This document shows positions 27,979 through 36,981 of a DNA stretch of 64,000 nucleotides, piece by piece; position 1 is the first letter of the stretch, and each line of letters starts with the position of its first letter. Origin of the DNA: Massilia sp. YIM B02763 (GTDB lineage Bacteria > Pseudomonadota > Gammaproteobacteria > Burkholderiales > Burkholderiaceae_D); contig NZ_JASNRD010000007.1 of NCBI RefSeq assembly GCF_030412015.1, positions 117,681-181,680 on the forward strand. The letters run 5' to 3'. A program made the translations under genes and the position numbers. The notes beneath the pieces are model-generated. The model saw only the letters and a list, made by a program, of their open reading frames with translations, ran no database searches and was not told the origin of the DNA.

Positions 27979-29154
27979 TCAGCGCTCGACCGCCAGCGCC
28001 ACGCCCATGCCGCCGCCGATACACAGGCTGGCCAGCCCCTTCTTCGCATCGCGGCGCACCATCTCGTGCAGCAGCGTGACCAGCACGCGCGCGCCCGAGG
28101 CGCCGATCGGGTGGCCCAGCGCGATGGCGCCGCCGTTGACGTTGATCTTCGAGGTATCCCAGCCCATCTGCTTGTTGACGGCGACGGCCTGGGCGGCGAA
28201 CGCCTCGTTGATTTCCATCAGGTCCACGTCGTCGTGGGTCCAGCCGGCCTTTTCCAGGCACAGGCGGGCGGCGGGGACGGGACCCATGCCCATGATGGCC
28301 GGATCCAGGCCGGACATGGCGTAGGCCTTGATGCGGGCCAGCGGGGTCAGGCCCAGTTCCTTGGCCTTCGAGGCCGACATCATGATCACGGCCGCGGCGC
28401 CGTCGTTCAGGCCGGAGGCGTTGCCGGCGGTGACGCTGCCTTCCTTGTTGAACGCGGGACGCAGGCTGGCCAGGCCTTCCAGCGTGGCGCCGTGCTTCGG
28501 ATACTCGTCCGTGTCGAACACGGTCGTGCCCTTCTTGGAGACGATCTCGACCGGGACGATCTCGTCCTTGAACTTGCCGTCCTTCATGGCGGCCTCGGCC
28601 TTCAGCTGCGACTGCAGCGCGAATTCGTCCTGTTCGGCGCGCGTGATCTCGTATTTCTTGGCGACGTTCTCGGCCGTGACGCCCATGTGGTACTGGTTGT
28701 ACACGTCCCACAGGCCGTCCACGATCATCGTGTCGGTGAGCTTGGCGTCGCCCATGCGGAAACCGTCGCGCGAGCCGTTCAGCACGTGCGGCGAGGCGCT
28801 CATGTTTTCCTGGCCGCCGGCGATGACGATGGAGGCGTCGCCGCTCTTGATGGCCTGGGCCGCCAGGTGGGTGGCGCGCAGGCCGGAGCCGCACACCACG
28901 TTCAGGGTCGAGGCCGGCACGGTATTCGGCAGGCCGGCCTTGATGACGGCCTGGCGCGCGGGGTTCTGGCCGGCGCCGGCGGTCAGCACCTGGCCCATGA
29001 TGACTTCGCTCACCGAGGCCGGATCGATGCCGGTCTTGGCGAGCAGGTGCTTGATCACCGTGGCGCCCAGCTCGGTGGCGGGAATCTTCGACAATGTGCC
29101 GCCGAACTTGCCGATTGCGGTACGGCCGGCGGCCACGATTACGACGTCTTCCAT
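27979..29154 (-). CDS. phaA: Acetyl-CoA acetyltransferase (beta-ketothiolase)
   Basis: Condenses two acetyl-CoA to acetoacetyl-CoA, the first step of PHB synthesis. 391 residues with the acyl-accepting Cys88 in [12 protein letters not shown], the His at about 348 in [12 protein letters not shown] and the second catalytic Cys at about 378 in SLCIGGGMG. The sequence closely follows the Zoogloea PhaA pattern. The start at 29154 has GGAG six bases upstream and opens [19 protein letters not shown]; a longer in-frame start at 29205 is not supported. It is first in the phaA-phaB transcript. Confidence 0.94.
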   Translation of the reverse strand: MEDVVIVAAGRTAIGKFGGTLSKIPATELGATVIKHLLAKTGIDPASVSEVIMGQVLTAGAGQNPARQAVIKAGLPNTVPASTLNVVCGSGLRATHLAAQAIKSGDASIVIAGGQENMSASPHVLNGSRDGFRMGDAKLTDTMIVDGLWDVYNQYHMGVTAENVAKKYEITRAEQDEFALQSQLKAEAAMKDGKFKDEIVPVEIVSKKGTTVFDTDEYPKHGATLEGLASLRPAFNKEGSVTAGNASGLNDGAAAVIMMSASKAKELGLTPLARIKAYAMSGLDPAIMGMGPVPAARLCLEKAGWTHDDVDLMEINEAFAAQAVAVNKQMGWDTSKINVNGGAIALGHPIGASGARVLVTLLHEMVRRDAKKGLASLCIGGGMGVALAVER

Positions 29155-29502
29155 ATCAGTCTCCGGTAACCCGGCCCGGTGGCCGGGGTGTTCAATGATG
29201 GACATCCCTACTTTTCACATTCCCTCGCGCATGGCCTTGCATGTTTTTGCACATGCTTCGACGGAAGCCAACAATCTTAGTCGGTTTGCTAGTGGGTTAT
29301 TTAAGCGAAATCAATCTTATCAGCTTATTCAGCGCCGCTATCGGAGATTCGGTGCAAGAGTGTTATTGCCGAGCATGTTTTTCTGTTCCGTTTTTATTCA
29401 CGGAAACACCCCTTGCCGGGCATATAAACGGGGGCCGAATCCTTTCCCGTTTCATGAAATTTCAAAGTAGAATGCTCGGGCTAGCGCCACTCAGAATGCC
29501 TT
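29155..29502. other. Divergent intergenic region between phaA and minC
   Basis: 348 bases, AT-richer than its surroundings, expected to carry promoters for both phaA and minC. An inverted repeat TTCCGT-N8-ACGGAA lies at about 29384-29403, and TAGAAT at 29468-29473 could be a minC -10. No gene is supported. Confidence 0.4.
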
Positions 29503-30294
29503 ATGCCTAAAACCTCGAGTTCCCTGCCCATCGAAATCAAGATTTCCACGGTCGTGGCCATTTCGACCATCCTGCACTCGGCCGATCCGATCGCGATCGA
29601 TGCCGCCTTGCAGCAGATGACGGGGGGCGTGTCGGACTTTTTCGAGGATGAATTCGCCGTCATCGACATCGCGGGCATCGCCGACGACGCCGCCCAGATC
29701 GATTGGGAAAGCCTGGTCGCGCTGCTCAAGCGCTACCGCCTGAACGCGGTGGCGGTGCGCGGCGCCCCGGCGGCGCTGCACGAAGTGATCCGCGCCCACG
29801 ACCTGTTCCTGGACGACGGCACCAGCGGCCTGCAGGCGGGCGCGCGCGAAGAGGCGGAAAAGCAGGTCGAGACGCCGGCCGAACCGGCGCCCGCGCCGGC
29901 GGCGGCAGCCCCGGCAGCGGCGCCCCAGCCGGCCGCCCTGACGGCGGCCATGATCGTCGACACCCCGGTGCGCGCCGGCCAGCGCATCTATGCGCGCGGC
30001 ACCGACCTGATCGTCACCGCGGTGGTCAACAATGGCGCGGAACTGATCGCCGACGGCAGCATCCACGTGTATGCGCCGCTGCACGGCCGCGCGCTGGCGG
30101 GCGCCTCGGGCAATGCGGGAGCGCGTATCTTCGCCCTGTCGCTGGAGCCGGAACTGGTGTCGATCGCCGGCGTGTATCGCACCTTCGACGAGGGCGTCCC
30201 GCCCGAAATGTCGCGCCAGCCGGTACAAATCCGTTTGGTCGGCGACCGAATCGATATATCATCGCTGGGTTCGGCAACTCGCACGAGCGCCTGA
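29503..30294 (+). CDS. minC: Septum site-determining protein MinC
   Basis: FtsZ assembly inhibitor, cytoplasmic, recruited to the membrane by MinD. 263 residues: N-terminal MinC_N domain (about 1-110, EIKISTVVAISTILHSADP), an Ala/Pro linker (about 125-150), and the C-terminal beta-helix domain (RAGQRIYARGTDLIVTAVVNNGAELIADGSIHVYAPLHGRALAGASG), the conserved MinD-binding and dimer region. It is first in the minCDE operon, 42 bases before minD. The Ala/Pro linker is longer than in E. coli. Confidence 0.95.
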   Translation: MPKTSSSLPIEIKISTVVAISTILHSADPIAIDAALQQMTGGVSDFFEDEFAVIDIAGIADDAAQIDWESLVALLKRYRLNAVAVRGAPAALHEVIRAHDLFLDDGTSGLQAGAREEAEKQVETPAEPAPAPAAAAPAAAPQPAALTAAMIVDTPVRAGQRIYARGTDLIVTAVVNNGAELIADGSIHVYAPLHGRALAGASGNAGARIFALSLEPELVSIAGVYRTFDEGVPPEMSRQPVQIRLVGDRIDISSLGSATRTSA

Positions 30295-30336
30295 TCCTGC
30301 GGCACTGACCAGATACTGTTAAGGACTCACTATTTC

Positions 30337-31152
30337 ATGGCAAGAATTATCGTTGTTACGTCCGGCAAGGGCGGTGTGGGCAAGACTACTTCGAGCGCCA
30401 GTTTCTCGACCGGCCTGGCGCTGCGCGGCCACAAGACCGCGGTGATCGACTTCGACGTCGGCTTGCGTAACCTCGACCTGATCATGGGTTGCGAGCGCCG
30501 CGTCGTGTACGACCTGATCAACGTGATCAATCGTGAAGCCAGCCTGACCCAGGCGCTGATCAAGGACAAGCACTGCGAGAACCTGTTCATCCTGCCGGCC
30601 TCGCAGACGCGCGACAAGGACGCGCTGAGCGAGGAAGGCGTCGAGCGCGTGCTCAACGAGATGATCCAGATGGGCTTCGAGTACATCATCTGCGATTCGC
30701 CGGCCGGCATCGAGCACGGCGCCCTGATGGCGCTGACCTTCGCCGACGAGGCGATCATCGTCACCAACCCGGAAGTGTCGTCGGTGCGCGATTCCGACCG
30801 CATCCTGGGCATCCTGCAGGCCAAGTCGCGCCGCGCCCAGAGCGGCGGCGAGCCGGTCAAGGAACACCTGTTGATCACCCGCTATTCGCCGCGCCGCGTC
30901 GAAGCGGACGAAATGCTGTCCTACGAGGACGTGCAGGAAATCCTGCGCATTCCCCTGATCGGCATCATCCCGGAATCCGAAGCGGTGCTGCATGCATCGA
31001 ACCAGGGCAACCCGGCGATCCATTTCAAGGAAACCGACGTGGCCCAGGCCTACCAGGACGTCGTGTCGCGCTTCCTTGGCGAAGAAATTCCGCTGCGCTT
31101 CACCAACTACGAAAAGCCTGGTCTGCTGCAGCGATTGTTTGGAGCAAAGTAA
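30337..31152 (+). CDS. minD: Septum site-determining ATPase MinD
   Basis: ParA-like membrane-cycling ATPase that carries MinC and is released by MinE. 271 residues with the deviant Walker A GKGGVGKTT at residues 10-18, the switch region VIDFDVGLRNLDLIMG and Walker B-like YIICDSPAGIEHGA. The C-terminal amphipathic membrane-targeting helix is visible (PGLLQRLFGAK). Second gene of minCDE; AAGGA upstream of the ATG. Two bases separate it from minE. Confidence 0.97.
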   Translation: MARIIVVTSGKGGVGKTTSSASFSTGLALRGHKTAVIDFDVGLRNLDLIMGCERRVVYDLINVINREASLTQALIKDKHCENLFILPASQTRDKDALSEEGVERVLNEMIQMGFEYIICDSPAGIEHGALMALTFADEAIIVTNPEVSSVRDSDRILGILQAKSRRAQSGGEPVKEHLLITRYSPRRVEADEMLSYEDVQEILRIPLIGIIPESEAVLHASNQGNPAIHFKETDVAQAYQDVVSRFLGEEIPLRFTNYEKPGLLQRLFGAK

Positions 31153-31153
31153 T

Positions 31154-31405
31154 ATGGCCTTGCTTTCATTCCTGTTTCCGCAGAAACAGAAGAGCGCGAA
31201 TGCGGCCAAGGAAAGGCTGCAGATCATCATCGCGCGCGAGCGGACCAACCGCGCCGGGCCGGACTTCCTGCCGGCCCTGCATCGCGAACTGATCGAAGTG
31301 ATCTCGAAGTACACCAAGGTCAACGCCGAAGACATCAAGATCTCGCTCGACCGCCAGGGCAACCTGGAAGTGCTCGACGTCAACGTCGTCCTGCCGGACG
31401 CCTGA
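31154..31405 (+). CDS. minE: Cell division topological factor MinE
   Basis: 83-residue protein that stimulates MinD ATPase and drives pole-to-pole oscillation. The N-terminal membrane and MinD-binding part (MALLSFLFPQKQKSANAAKERLQIII) and the C-terminal dimerisation part (LIEVISKYTKVNAEDIKISLDRQGNLEVLDVNVVLP) both match the family. GGAG lies in the end of minD, so translation is likely coupled. A strong terminator follows. Confidence 0.96.
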   Translation: MALLSFLFPQKQKSANAAKERLQIIIARERTNRAGPDFLPALHRELIEVISKYTKVNAEDIKISLDRQGNLEVLDVNVVLPDA

Positions 31406-31423
31406 CCGCCGCCGGACCCACAC

Positions 31424-31458
31424 AATGCCGGGCGCAGTAATGCGCCCGGCATTTTTTT
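31424..31458. terminator. Bidirectional intrinsic terminator after minE
   Basis: A 13-bp perfect stem (31424-31436 with 31441-31453), loop GTAA, T-run to 31458. The stop codon of the convergent minus-strand gene lies inside the T-run. Confidence 0.92.
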
Positions 31459-31978
31459 ATGAGACCGGCGCTTCAGGCGCCGTCAGCGCCACCTCGCGCG
31501 CGACCTTCACGCAGGCCTCCACGTGCTGGTAGCCCATCTGCCGGAACAGGGCGAAGCCGATCGCGGCCGACGCCAGCTGGCCCGCCAGCGGCACCACCTT
31601 GGCGGCCGACTTGGCCGCCAGCTTGGCGCCGGACTTCTGCAACAGCTTGATCACCAGCTCCCTCGTGACCAGCTTGCCGACCAGCATGCCGCCCAGGGCG
31701 CCGATGGCCTGGTAGGCGGCAACGCGCATGCGCGGATGTAACCGTTCGATCTGCTCCGGCGTCAAGCCGAACGCGCGATTGATTTCCTCGACCATGCTGG
31801 CGAAGCTCGTCAGGTCCGCGGCGATATCGACTCCCGGTATCGGAACGGCCGCTACGCCCGCCGAAATGGCGGCACGCTTGCGCACGATGGCGCGGCAGCG
31901 CTCGCGGACTTGCTCAATTTCGTCATTTGAAACGGGTAACAAGACCAGTTCCCCGCTTTCCCTCCGTTTTTTGAACAT
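31457..31978 (-). CDS. DUF697-like small membrane-associated protein
   Basis: 173 residues. After a charged N-terminus comes RKRAAISAGVAAVPIPGVDIAADLTSFASMVEEINRAFGLTPEQIERL, which resembles the DUF697/YcjF-type domain found next to GTPases. Then two or three moderately hydrophobic helices follow (IGALGGMLVGKLVTRELVIKLLQ and LAGQLASAAIGFALFRQMGY). No GTPase gene is adjacent. ATG at 31978 is chosen since GGAGG lies four bases upstream; a longer in-frame start is not supported. Function unknown. Convergent with minE. Confidence 0.65.
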   Translation of the reverse strand: MFKKRRESGELVLLPVSNDEIEQVRERCRAIVRKRAAISAGVAAVPIPGVDIAADLTSFASMVEEINRAFGLTPEQIERLHPRMRVAAYQAIGALGGMLVGKLVTRELVIKLLQKSGAKLAAKSAAKVVPLAGQLASAAIGFALFRQMGYQHVEACVKVAREVALTAPEAPVS

Positions 31979-32129
31979 TTTTCCTCCGTTTCGGCATCTT
32001 GATGTACAGTGTAACCGCTGGTTCGTTGGCAATCTGACACAACTGTGACGTAATTACCCAACGAAAATGTGAATTTACTTGTGGCATCGGTAGCTTTGCT
32101 TTTTAAATCTCTGTTATATTTAGTGACAT

Positions 32130-32160
32130 TGTAGGAATGTTCCTACAGTGAGTTCCTACA
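32130..32160 (+). promoter_or_regulatory. Palindromic operator-like site before the response regulator
   Basis: A perfect 18-base palindrome TGTAGGAATGTTCCTACA (32130-32147) is followed five bases later by a third half-site TTCCTACA (32153-32160). A candidate -10 (TATATT, 32115-32120) lies just upstream, so the site would overlap the transcription start, and the start codon is at 32205. This arrangement suits repression or autoregulation. Binding protein unknown. Confidence 0.6.
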
Positions 32161-32204
32161 CTGAAGACAGAGCAGTTCTAAAGCACGCACGCCGAGACAG
32201 CCCC

Positions 32205-32894
32205 ATGAGAATAGCCGTACTGGATCACGATAACGCCCAGGCAGAACTCATCTGCCAGGTACTGAATGGCGCTGGGCACAGCTGCCAAGCCTTTGACAAC
32301 GGCAAGGACATGCTGGGGCAACTGCGCAAGGACAGCACCGACCTCCTGATCGTCGACTGGCAGGTCAGCGACGTTCCCGCTACCGAACTGCTGCGCCGCG
32401 CCAAGGAAAAGATGGCGCCGAACACCCCGACCATGTTCCTGGCGGGCAGCTCGGCCGAGGACGACATCGTGGCCGGCGTCACGGCTGGCGCCGACGACTA
32501 CCTGGTCAAGCCGCTGCGCCGCGGCGAACTCGTCGCCCGTGTGCAGGCCCTGCTGCGCCGCGCCTACCCGTCGCAGAACGGCGCCGAGCAGCTGCAGTTC
32601 GGCCCCTATGTATTCGAGACCCGTCCCGGCCGCCTCATGATGGATGGCGAACAGATCGATGTGACCCACAAGGAATTCAACCTCGCACTGCTGTTTTTCC
32701 GCAACCTGGGCCGTCCGCTGTCGCGCGCCTACATCCACGAATCGATCTGGGTGCGCGAAACGGCCGTGCCCTCGCGCACCATGGACACCCACGTCTCGCG
32801 CGTGCGCAACAAGCTGCGCCTGCGTCCGGAGAATGGCTTCCGCCTGGTCCCTGTCTATAGTTATGGATATCGGCTGGAAAAATTGGGGGCGTGA
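32205..32894 (+). CDS. OmpR/PhoB-family response regulator (orphan)
   Basis: 229 residues: receiver domain (about 1-115) with acidic pocket near LDHDN, phospho-acceptor Asp in LLIVDWQVSD, and the conserved Lys in DDYLVKPLRRGELVARV; then a winged-helix DNA-binding domain (about 130-229, VTHKEFNLALLFFRNLGRPLSRAYIHESIW, MDTHVSRVRNKLRL, YSYGYRLE). No histidine kinase gene is near, so it is an orphan. ATG at 32205 starts at the conserved MRIAVLDHDN; a start at 32148 would add 19 residues and lie inside the operator. It may control itself through the palindrome upstream. Confidence 0.88.
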   Translation: MRIAVLDHDNAQAELICQVLNGAGHSCQAFDNGKDMLGQLRKDSTDLLIVDWQVSDVPATELLRRAKEKMAPNTPTMFLAGSSAEDDIVAGVTAGADDYLVKPLRRGELVARVQALLRRAYPSQNGAEQLQFGPYVFETRPGRLMMDGEQIDVTHKEFNLALLFFRNLGRPLSRAYIHESIWVRETAVPSRTMDTHVSRVRNKLRLRPENGFRLVPVYSYGYRLEKLGA

Positions 32895-32919
32895 AGCCCT
32901 GCCCGCATCAGGGTATAAT
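32891..32919 (+). promoter_or_regulatory. Candidate sigma-70 promoter for hemA
   Basis: A consensus -10 TATAAT (32914-32919) and GTGAAG (32891-32896) with 17 bases between. It begins inside the end of the response-regulator gene and lies 28 bases before the hemA start. The -35 is weak. Confidence 0.55.
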
Positions 32920-32947
32920 GGACGGACCGCCTAATTTTTAATCAGTC

Positions 32948-34222
32948 ATGCAACTCCTTGCCGTTGGCCTGAACCACAACACCGCACCGGTCTCGCTGCG
33001 CGAGCAGCTGGCGCTCGGGCCCGAGCAGCTGGGCGCGGCGGTGCAGGCGGCACGGGGCTGGTTTTCGCGTTTCAATACGCGCGGCGAGGACGAGGCGGCC
33101 CTGCTCTCGACCTGCAACCGCACCGAGATGTATGCCGCCAGCGACGCGCCCGACCCGCTCGACGCGTCGGCCCGCTTCCTGGCCGACTACCACCAGCTGA
33201 ACTTCGCCGACCTGCGTCCGCACCTGTACATGCTGCCGACGCACGACGCCGTGCGCCATGCCTTCCGCGTCGCCTCCGGCCTCGATTCGATGGTGCTGGG
33301 CGAGGCCCAGATCCTGGGCCAGATGAAGGACGCGGTGCGCGTGGCCGACGAAGCCGGCGGCCTGGGCACCTACCTGCATCAGCTGTTCCAGCGCAGCTTC
33401 GCGGTCGCCAAGGAAGTGCGCAGCACCACCGAGATCGGCGCCCACAGCGTGTCGATGGCCGCCGCCGCCGTGCGCCTGTCGGAACGCATCTTCGACCGCG
33501 TCAGCGAGCAGAACGTGCTGTTCATCGGCGCCGGCGAGATGATCGAGCTGTGCGCCACCCACTTCGCCGCGCACAATCCGAAGTCGATCACCATCGCCAA
33601 CCGCACGCTGGAACGGGGCGAGGCGCTGGCCGCGCGCTTCTCCGGCCGCGCGATCCGCCTGGCCGATTTGTCCGACCTGCTGCCGCAGTTCGACATCGTG
33701 ATTTCCTCGACCGCCTCCACCTTGCCGCTGATCGGCAAGGGCCTGGTCGAACGGGCGCTGAAGGCGCGCCGCCACCGCCCCATGTTCATGGTCGACCTCG
33801 CGGTCCCGCGCGACATCGAGCCGGAAGTGGCGCGCCTCTCCGACGCCTTCCTGTACACCGTCGACGACCTGGCCGACGTGGTGCGCACGGGCGTCGAGAA
33901 CCGCCAGGCCGCCGTGGCCCAGGCCGAAGCCATCATCGACACGCGCGTGCAATCGTTCATGCACTGGATCGGCGACCGCGCCGTGGTGCCCGTCATCCGC
34001 GACCTGCACGAATCGAGCGAACTGCTGCGCCAGGCCGAACTGGAACGCGCGCGCAAGCTGCTGGCCAAGGGCGAGGACGTCGACGCCGTGCTCGAAGCGC
34101 TGTCGAAAGGCCTCACCGCCAAGTTCCTGCACGGCCCGCAACAGGCCCTGCACCGTGCCCAGGGCGACGAACGCGCGCGCCTGGCCAGCCTCCTGCCGCA
34201 GCTGTTCCGCGGCCGCCGTTAG
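32948..34222 (+). CDS. hemA: Glutamyl-tRNA reductase
   Basis: First enzyme of tetrapyrrole synthesis in this group: reduces Glu-tRNA to glutamate-1-semialdehyde with NADPH. 424 residues. The catalytic Cys56 stands in [12 protein letters not shown]; substrate-region [17 protein letters not shown] follows; the NADPH domain has [17 protein letters not shown]; a helical dimerisation domain ends the protein. Conserved hemA-prfA-prmC order in beta- and gammaproteobacteria is kept here, with dsbB added. 100 bases separate it from prfA. Confidence 0.96.
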   Translation: MQLLAVGLNHNTAPVSLREQLALGPEQLGAAVQAARGWFSRFNTRGEDEAALLSTCNRTEMYAASDAPDPLDASARFLADYHQLNFADLRPHLYMLPTHDAVRHAFRVASGLDSMVLGEAQILGQMKDAVRVADEAGGLGTYLHQLFQRSFAVAKEVRSTTEIGAHSVSMAAAAVRLSERIFDRVSEQNVLFIGAGEMIELCATHFAAHNPKSITIANRTLERGEALAARFSGRAIRLADLSDLLPQFDIVISSTASTLPLIGKGLVERALKARRHRPMFMVDLAVPRDIEPEVARLSDAFLYTVDDLADVVRTGVENRQAAVAQAEAIIDTRVQSFMHWIGDRAVVPVIRDLHESSELLRQAELERARKLLAKGEDVDAVLEALSKGLTAKFLHGPQQALHRAQGDERARLASLLPQLFRGRR

Positions 34223-34321
34223 CACTCTCCCCTTTTCGCGCCGCCCGCTTCTGCTATCCTGCGGCGGGCGGCCTGCTTCCTGCCGCCTTGCGGCTTCGTT
34301 CGTTTTCACTGATAGACTCCT

Positions 34322-35398
34322 ATGAAACCATCCATGCTGGCCAAGCTGGACCAACTGGCCAACCGCCTCGTCGAACTGGACGAACTCCTGATGTCCGAGG
34401 ACGCCACCGCGAACATGGACAACTTCCGCAAGATGAACCGCGAGCGCGCCGAACTCGAGCCGCTGGTGGTCGTCTATCGCCAGTACCAGACCGCGCAGGG
34501 CGACATCGCCGCGGCCCAGGAGATGCTGGCCGACCCGGACATGAAGGAATTCGCCCAGGACGAGATCGACGCCGCGAAGGAACGCATCGCCGCGCTCGAC
34601 CTGGAACTGCAGAAGATGCTGCTGCCGAAGGACGAGAACGACGAGCGCAACATCTTCCTCGAGATCCGCGCCGGCACCGGCGGCGACGAATCGGCGCTGT
34701 TCGCCGGCGATTTGCTGCGCATGTACACGCGCTATGCGGAGCGCAACCGCTGGCAGGTCGAGATGGTGTCCGAATCGCCCTCGGACCTGGGCGGCTACCG
34801 CGAGGTGATCGTGCGCGTGGTCGGGCAAGGCGCCTACTCGAAGCTGAAATTCGAGTCGGGCGGCCACCGCGTGCAGCGCGTGCCGGCCACCGAGACCCAG
34901 GGCCGCATCCACACCTCGGCCTGCACCGTGGCCGTGATGCCCGAAGCGGACGAAGTGGAGGACGTGCAAATCAACCCGGCCGACCTGCGCATCGACACCT
35001 TCCGCGCCTCCGGCGCCGGCGGCCAGCACATCAACAAGACCGATTCCGCCGTGCGCCTGACCCACCTGCCCACCGGCATCGTGGTCGAATGCCAGGACGA
35101 CCGTAGCCAGCACAAGAACAAGGCGCAGGCCATGAAGGTGCTGGCCGCGCGCATCAAGGACGTGCAGCTGCGCGAACAGCAAAGCAAGGAAGCGGCCACC
35201 CGCAAGAGCCTGATCGGCTCGGGCGACCGCAGCGAACGCATCCGCACCTACAACTTCCCCCAAGGCCGCCTGACCGACCACCGCATCAACCTGACGCTGT
35301 ATAAACTGGACATGATCATGGACGGCGACCTGGCCGAACTGACGAACGCCCTGTCGGCCGAACACCAGGCCGAACAACTCGCCGCCCTGGGCGATTGA
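34322..35398 (+). CDS. prfA: Peptide chain release factor 1
   Basis: Recognises UAA and UAG stop codons and triggers peptide release. 358 residues, with the stop-codon reading motif Pro-x-Thr in [15 protein letters not shown] and the catalytic GGQ at residues 233-235 in [16 protein letters not shown]. The GGQ Gln is methylated by PrmC, which is encoded two genes downstream. There is a repeat element immediately after its stop. Confidence 0.97.
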   Translation: MKPSMLAKLDQLANRLVELDELLMSEDATANMDNFRKMNRERAELEPLVVVYRQYQTAQGDIAAAQEMLADPDMKEFAQDEIDAAKERIAALDLELQKMLLPKDENDERNIFLEIRAGTGGDESALFAGDLLRMYTRYAERNRWQVEMVSESPSDLGGYREVIVRVVGQGAYSKLKFESGGHRVQRVPATETQGRIHTSACTVAVMPEADEVEDVQINPADLRIDTFRASGAGGQHINKTDSAVRLTHLPTGIVVECQDDRSQHKNKAQAMKVLAARIKDVQLREQQSKEAATRKSLIGSGDRSERIRTYNFPQGRLTDHRINLTLYKLDMIMDGDLAELTNALSAEHQAEQLAALGD

Positions 35399-35407
35399 TC
35401 CAACCCA

Positions 35408-35489
35408 AACCGGGGTCAGAGCCGGGGTCAGAGCCCGAATTTTGGCAATTTCCTAAAACCGGGCTCTGACCCCGGCTCTGACCCCGGTT
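35408..35489. repeat. GGGGTCAGAGCC inverted repeat, copy A
   Basis: A near-perfect 82-base inverted repeat. Each arm contains GGGGTCAGAGCC twice (or its complement), and the centre is GAATTTTGGCAATTTCCTAAAA. The same element occurs at 47859-47940. It lies between prfA and dsbB. On paper it can form a long hairpin, perhaps acting as a terminator or RNA-stability element. Confidence 0.9.
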
Positions 35490-35596
35490 CTAAGCAATTT
35501 TTAAGTTGCCAGAGTGAAAATGGAGAGGCCGCACGATGCCTTCGCGCTTGTGCGAAAATCCCAAGCTCGATTGACCGATCATCCAACAGGTAGCTT

Positions 35597-36067
35597 ATGT
35601 CCTCGTCCCGCAACATCCTGCTGTCCATCGCCGCCGTCAGCATCGCCCTGGTCGGTGTCGCCCTGTACCTGCAACACGTCAAGGACATGCTGCCCTGCCC
35701 GCTGTGCATCATCCAGCGCTACCTGTTCCTGGGCATCGCGGTCTTCGCGCTGATCGGCGCCTTTGCAAACAAGATCAAGGCCTTCGGCGCGCTGGCCCTG
35801 CTGTCCGCCCTGGGCGGCCTGGGCGTCGCCGGCAAGCACCTGTACGTGATCGCCCATCCGGGCTTCTCCTGCGGCATCGACCCGATGGAGACCGCCCTCA
35901 ACAAGATCCCGACCGCGACCCTGCTGCCCTCGGTATTCCGCGCCGACGGCTACTGCGAAGCGGCGACCGACACCATCCTCGGCCTGTCGGTGCCGCAGTG
36001 GTCGGCCGTCTGGTTCGTGATCCTGGCGCTGGCCCTCGTCTGGGCCCTGGTGCGGCGCGCGCGCTGA
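35597..36067 (+). CDS. dsbB: Disulphide bond formation protein B
   Basis: Inner-membrane quinone reductase that re-oxidises DsbA. 156 residues with four membrane helices and both cysteine pairs: Cys34 and Cys37 in LPCPLC of the first periplasmic loop, and Cys92 and Cys120 in the second. An Arg after the first pair (IIQRY) fits quinone contact. It is inserted between prfA and prmC, and its TGA overlaps the prmC start by one base (TGATG), suggesting coupled translation. DsbA is not in the window. Confidence 0.93.
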   Translation: MSSSRNILLSIAAVSIALVGVALYLQHVKDMLPCPLCIIQRYLFLGIAVFALIGAFANKIKAFGALALLSALGGLGVAGKHLYVIAHPGFSCGIDPMETALNKIPTATLLPSVFRADGYCEAATDTILGLSVPQWSAVWFVILALALVWALVRRAR

Positions 36068-36906
36068 TGGCGATCCGTCACGGCATGGCCGTGGGCGCGG
36101 CGCTGGCCGCGCTGCCGCTCGACCCGCTCGAGAACCGCATCCTGCTGTGCCATGCGACGGGCCTGAGCCGCGTCCAGCTGATCACGCAGGCGGAGCGGGC
36201 GCTCACCGACACCGAGGCGGCGGCGCTCGACGGCCTGGTCGCACGGCGCCTGCACGGCGAGCCGATCGCCTACATCGTGGGCAAGCGCGAATTCTTCGGC
36301 CTCGATTTCCACGTCAGCGACGCCGTGCTGATCCCGCGCCCGGACACGGAACTGATCGTGGAACTGGCGCTGGAGCGCCTGCAGCCAGGCGCACGCCTGC
36401 TCGACATGGGCACCGGCAGCGGCGCCATCGCCGTGTCGGTCGCCCATACGCGTCCCGATGCGCACGTCACGGCGCTCGACGTCAGCGACGCCGCCCTCGA
36501 CGTCGCCCGCCGCAACGCGCAGCACAACGGCGCCGCCGTGCGCTTCCTGCGCAGCGACTGGTTCTCCGCCCTCGACGCGGCCGAGCACGGGGCCGAACGC
36601 TTCAACGTGATCGCCTCGAACCCGCCCTACATCGCTGCCGGCGACGAACACCTGTCCCAGGGCGACCTGCGCTTCGAGCCGGTCGGCGCGCTGACCGACC
36701 ACGCGGACGGCCTGTCGGCGCTGCGCATCATCGTCGACGGCGCCCCCGCCTACCTGCACGCCGGCGGCTGGCTGCTGCTGGAACACGGCTACGACCAGGC
36801 CGCCGCCGTGCGCGCGCTGCTCGCCGCGCGCGGTTACGCGGACGTGCAGAGCTGGCGCGACCTGGCCGGCATCGAGCGCGTCAGCGGCGCCCGCCTGCCT
36901 GCGTAA
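36067..36906 (+). CDS. prmC: Release factor glutamine methyltransferase
   Basis: SAM-dependent enzyme that methylates the Gln of the GGQ motif in release factors. 279 residues: helical N-terminal domain, then a Rossmann methyltransferase with LLDMGTGSGAIAVSVAHTRP (SAM site) and the N5-glutamine motif NPPY at residues 185-188. The substrate, PrfA, is encoded two genes upstream. The ATG overlaps the dsbB stop. Confidence 0.95.
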   Translation: MAIRHGMAVGAALAALPLDPLENRILLCHATGLSRVQLITQAERALTDTEAAALDGLVARRLHGEPIAYIVGKREFFGLDFHVSDAVLIPRPDTELIVELALERLQPGARLLDMGTGSGAIAVSVAHTRPDAHVTALDVSDAALDVARRNAQHNGAAVRFLRSDWFSALDAAEHGAERFNVIASNPPYIAAGDEHLSQGDLRFEPVGALTDHADGLSALRIIVDGAPAYLHAGGWLLLEHGYDQAAAVRALLAARGYADVQSWRDLAGIERVSGARLPA

Positions 36907-36981
36907 GCACCCGCGCCCGACGGGGGCGCGGCCATGTCGATGTCTTTGTTACAATCCTCCATCCACATCCCGGGACCTGCG

